From assembly GCF_014334135.1 (NCBI RefSeq), contig NZ_CP060497.1, forward strand, positions 3,410,001 through 3,474,000: a stretch of DNA of 64,000 bases, in the 5' to 3' direction. The notes below the pieces were generated by a model. That model was not told where the DNA came from. It saw nothing but the letters and a program-made list of their open reading frames with translations, and made no database searches. Positions 61,999 to 64,000 of the stretch are shown piece after piece; within the stretch, counting starts at the first letter, position 1; each line of letters begins with the position of its first letter. The DNA comes from Olivibacter sp. SDN3 (lineage in GTDB: Bacteria; Bacteroidota; Bacteroidia; Sphingobacteriales; Sphingobacteriaceae). The translations under genes were made by a program, and so were the position numbers.

Positions 61999-64000
61999 AT
62001 GAATATGAAATGTTTTTTGCAAAATGCACAGCTATGGTTATGCTTGCTGCTATTATCGTTTAACGGCTTGGCCCAACAATCGAGGGAAACGGTGCTTTTC
62101 AATGATCATTGGAAATTTCATTTGGGTGAGGTTGATCAAGCCGAAGACGTGAATCACCAGGATACAGCTTGGCGTGAATTGCAGTTACCACATGATTGGT
62201 CTGTAGAAGCCCCACTCAGTCCTTCTCTCGCTAGCGCCAACGGATATCTACCAGGGGGAATAGGATGGTACCGAAAGACTTTTCCCGTTTCAGAAGACAA
62301 GAAAGGTAGACAGCTATACATTTACTTCGGAGGGATATATAATAATAGCGAGGTCTATTTGAATGGTCAACTTTTAGGGAAACGCCCCAATGGTTATGTG
62401 TCGTTTAGCTACGATCTTACCCCGTACATCAAATACGGTGCTGATAATGTGATAGCGGTTAAGGTTGATCATCGTAAGTACAACGACTCCAGATGGTATA
62501 CGGGGTCGGGTATTTTCCGGGATGTTGTACTAAGTTATACCCATCCGGTACATATCGATCTATGGGGAATAGGTTATGAAACAAAACTTGTGAAGGGTAA
62601 CAGCGCGAATCTGGCGATCGCCACAAAAATACGGAACACCGGTACTGAAAAAGCGACGCTTACAGTTATGCAGGAAATAAAAGAAAGGGATAGCGAAAAA
62701 CTAATCGTAAAGAAACAGGGGAAAACTACCGTGAACGGAGGGGAAACAACCGAATTAGCATTGGATGTGACTGTTCCCGCAGCGAAATTGTGGTCTGTAG
62801 CCGAACCAAACCTGTATACCTTGCGAACGACCGTACAGTTAGATGGGAAAACGATTGATGAGGAATCTACAGCAATAGGTATTCGCACGACCACCTTTGA
62901 CGCCGATAAAGGTTTTGCCTTAAATGGCGAATGGATGAAAATGAAGGGCGTGTGCATACACCATGACGCGGGTGTACTGGGTGCGGCAGTACCGCGTGAA
63001 GTATGGGAGAGACGTTTAAAACAGCTTAAAGCGCTGGGATGCAATGCTATTCGTATGAGCCATAACCCGCAGGCAACGGATGTATATGATCTATGCGATG
63101 AGCTGGGTTTATTGGTGATGGACGAAGCCTTCGATGAGTGGCGGAAACCGAAACGCAAATGGGTGGAGGGATGGAACGTGGGGACACCCAGTTATGATGG
63201 TTATGCGGAATACTTCGATGAATGGGGGGAACGGGATTTACGTGATATGGTGTTACGGGATAAACGTCATCCTTCCATTGTTATGTGGAGCATAGGGAAT
63301 GAAGTAGACTATCCCAATGATCCTTATACGCATCCCATTTTGGATAGTGCCCAAATTGGGCAGAAAGTATTCGGTGGTTTCCAGCCGGAAAGACCGCATG
63401 CAGAGGAGCTTGGGGAAATCGCCAAACGCTTGGTAAAAGTGGTTAAAATACATGATCCTTCCAGACCGGTAACAGCGGCATTGGCAGGAGTAGTGATGTC
63501 TAATTTTACGGATTACCCGGGAGTTGTGGATGTGGCCGGATACAATTATACGGAAGACCGTTATGAACAAGATCACAAGGCCTACCCCGAGCGGATTATT
63601 TATGGCAGTGAAAATAGGCATGACATAGCTGCATGGGAAGCCGTGCGTGACAACGAATATATCTTTGGACAATTTCTTTGGACGGGGATTGACTACTTGG
63701 GAGAGTCTGGTAGATGGCCTTCACGTGGCTTTTATTCGGGGCTTATGGATCTGGGCGGTTTCGTGAAACCCCGTGGTTATTTTCGGCAGTCGTTGTGGGC
63801 GTCAGCGCCCATGGCCTATATCGGGACGTACCCCTTGGACGGTGATCGCAAAAGCCTTTCAATGGATGCTTGGCCAGTATGGAATTACAGAGAGGGAGAT
63901 AGTATCCGTGTGGTGTGTTACACCAATTGCTCACAGGCTCAATTGCTTTTGAATGGAAGAGCAATAGGCGAAGTGAAAGCATACGACGATGCTTCGGGGA
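61999..64000 (+). CDS. GH2 beta-galactosidase-like enzyme (cut by window end)
   Basis: Open from ATG 61999 to the window edge (667 codons seen). Signal peptide (LWLCLLLLSFNGLAQ), sugar-binding jelly roll (ELQLPHDWSVEAP, GGIGWYRKTFP, VYLNGQLLGKRPNGY), Ig-like domain, then the TIM barrel (MKGVCIHHDAG, ALGCNAIRMSHNP, LLVMDEAFDEW). Acid/base Glu435 (WSIGNE) and nucleophile Glu538 (YGSEN) are present. Closest to the beta-galactosidase group of GH2 common in PULs. It lies 49 bp after susD and is likely in the same operon. The C-terminal domains are not seen. Confidence 0.9.
   Translation, partial: MNMKCFLQNAQLWLCLLLLSFNGLAQQSRETVLFNDHWKFHLGEVDQAEDVNHQDTAWRELQLPHDWSVEAPLSPSLASANGYLPGGIGWYRKTFPVSEDKKGRQLYIYFGGIYNNSEVYLNGQLLGKRPNGYVSFSYDLTPYIKYGADNVIAVKVDHRKYNDSRWYTGSGIFRDVVLSYTHPVHIDLWGIGYETKLVKGNSANLAIATKIRNTGTEKATLTVMQEIKERDSEKLIVKKQGKTTVNGGETTELALDVTVPAAKLWSVAEPNLYTLRTTVQLDGKTIDEESTAIGIRTTTFDADKGFALNGEWMKMKGVCIHHDAGVLGAAVPREVWERRLKQLKALGCNAIRMSHNPQATDVYDLCDELGLLVMDEAFDEWRKPKRKWVEGWNVGTPSYDGYAEYFDEWGERDLRDMVLRDKRHPSIVMWSIGNEVDYPNDPYTHPILDSAQIGQKVFGGFQPERPHAEELGEIAKRLVKVVKIHDPSRPVTAALAGVVMSNFTDYPGVVDVAGYNYTEDRYEQDHKAYPERIIYGSENRHDIAAWEAVRDNEYIFGQFLWTGIDYLGESGRWPSRGFYSGLMDLGGFVKPRGYFRQSLWASAPMAYIGTYPLDGDRKSLSMDAWPVWNYREGDSIRVVCYTNCSQAQLLLNGRAIGEVKAYDDASG

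Overview
The window looks like a Bacteroidota chromosome, most probably a Sphingobacteriales-type soil, plant or marine glycan degrader. It carries several SusC/SusD pairs, hybrid two-component systems of the HTCS type, lipobox-bearing SusD proteins, very AT-rich and A-rich translation starts without Shine-Dalgarno sites, and promoters of the Bacteroidota form TTG-N19/20-TAnnTTTG. I saw no tRNA, rRNA, CRISPR array or intact insertion sequence. Family names below come from reading motifs by eye, not from database searches.

Region 1 (1-13625, all plus strand) is a polysaccharide-utilisation locus (PUL) with its own cytoplasmic catabolic route. It holds the tail of a SusC, a SusD, two paralogous beta-mannosidase-like GH2 enzymes, a divergent GH10, an SDR dehydrogenase, an MFS transporter, an RraA-type aldolase, an IclR regulator and a glucarate-dehydratase-like enolase-superfamily enzyme. 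Together they suggest that a released sugar or acid sugar is imported by the MFS protein, oxidised, dehydrated to a 2-keto-3-deoxy acid and cleaved by the aldolase, without a sugar kinase. The second GH2 has Gly where the acid/base Glu should be.

Region 2 (13992-41274) is built around a divergent intergenic region at 24736-25229. To the left, on the minus strand, are SusC, SusD, a DUF3823 lipoprotein, and a sensor kinase and response regulator that look like an HTCS split into two overlapping genes. To the right, on the plus strand, are GH43, sulfatase, SusC, SusD, GH43, three more sulfatases and GH95. The enzymes point to a sulfated glycan carrying L-fucose or L-galactose and arabinose- or xylose-like residues. 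The right arm has no regulator of its own, so the split HTCS may serve both arms.

Region 3 (41399-47124) is mixed accessory and regulatory DNA: a divergent HxlR/NmrA pair with a striking symmetric promoter-operator, an alpha/beta-hydrolase gene remnant, a NUDIX hydrolase, small ORFs, a single-domain response regulator, and an ECF sigma factor followed by two anti-sigma-like proteins, all three with non-ATG starts.

Region 4 (47175-52257) looks like a zinc-homeostasis island: a CobW-type GTPase preceded by a 38-codon ORF, divergent from a MerC-like protein, a MacB/LolD-type ABC transporter with a His-rich periplasmic loop, a DUF3299 protein and a His-rich lipoprotein. The divergent promoters are interleaved inside a 19-bp perfect inverted repeat.

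Region 5 (52406-64000, plus strand) is the start of another PUL: a small lipoprotein, a full-length fused HTCS, SusC, SusD and a GH2 beta-galactosidase-like enzyme cut by the window end.
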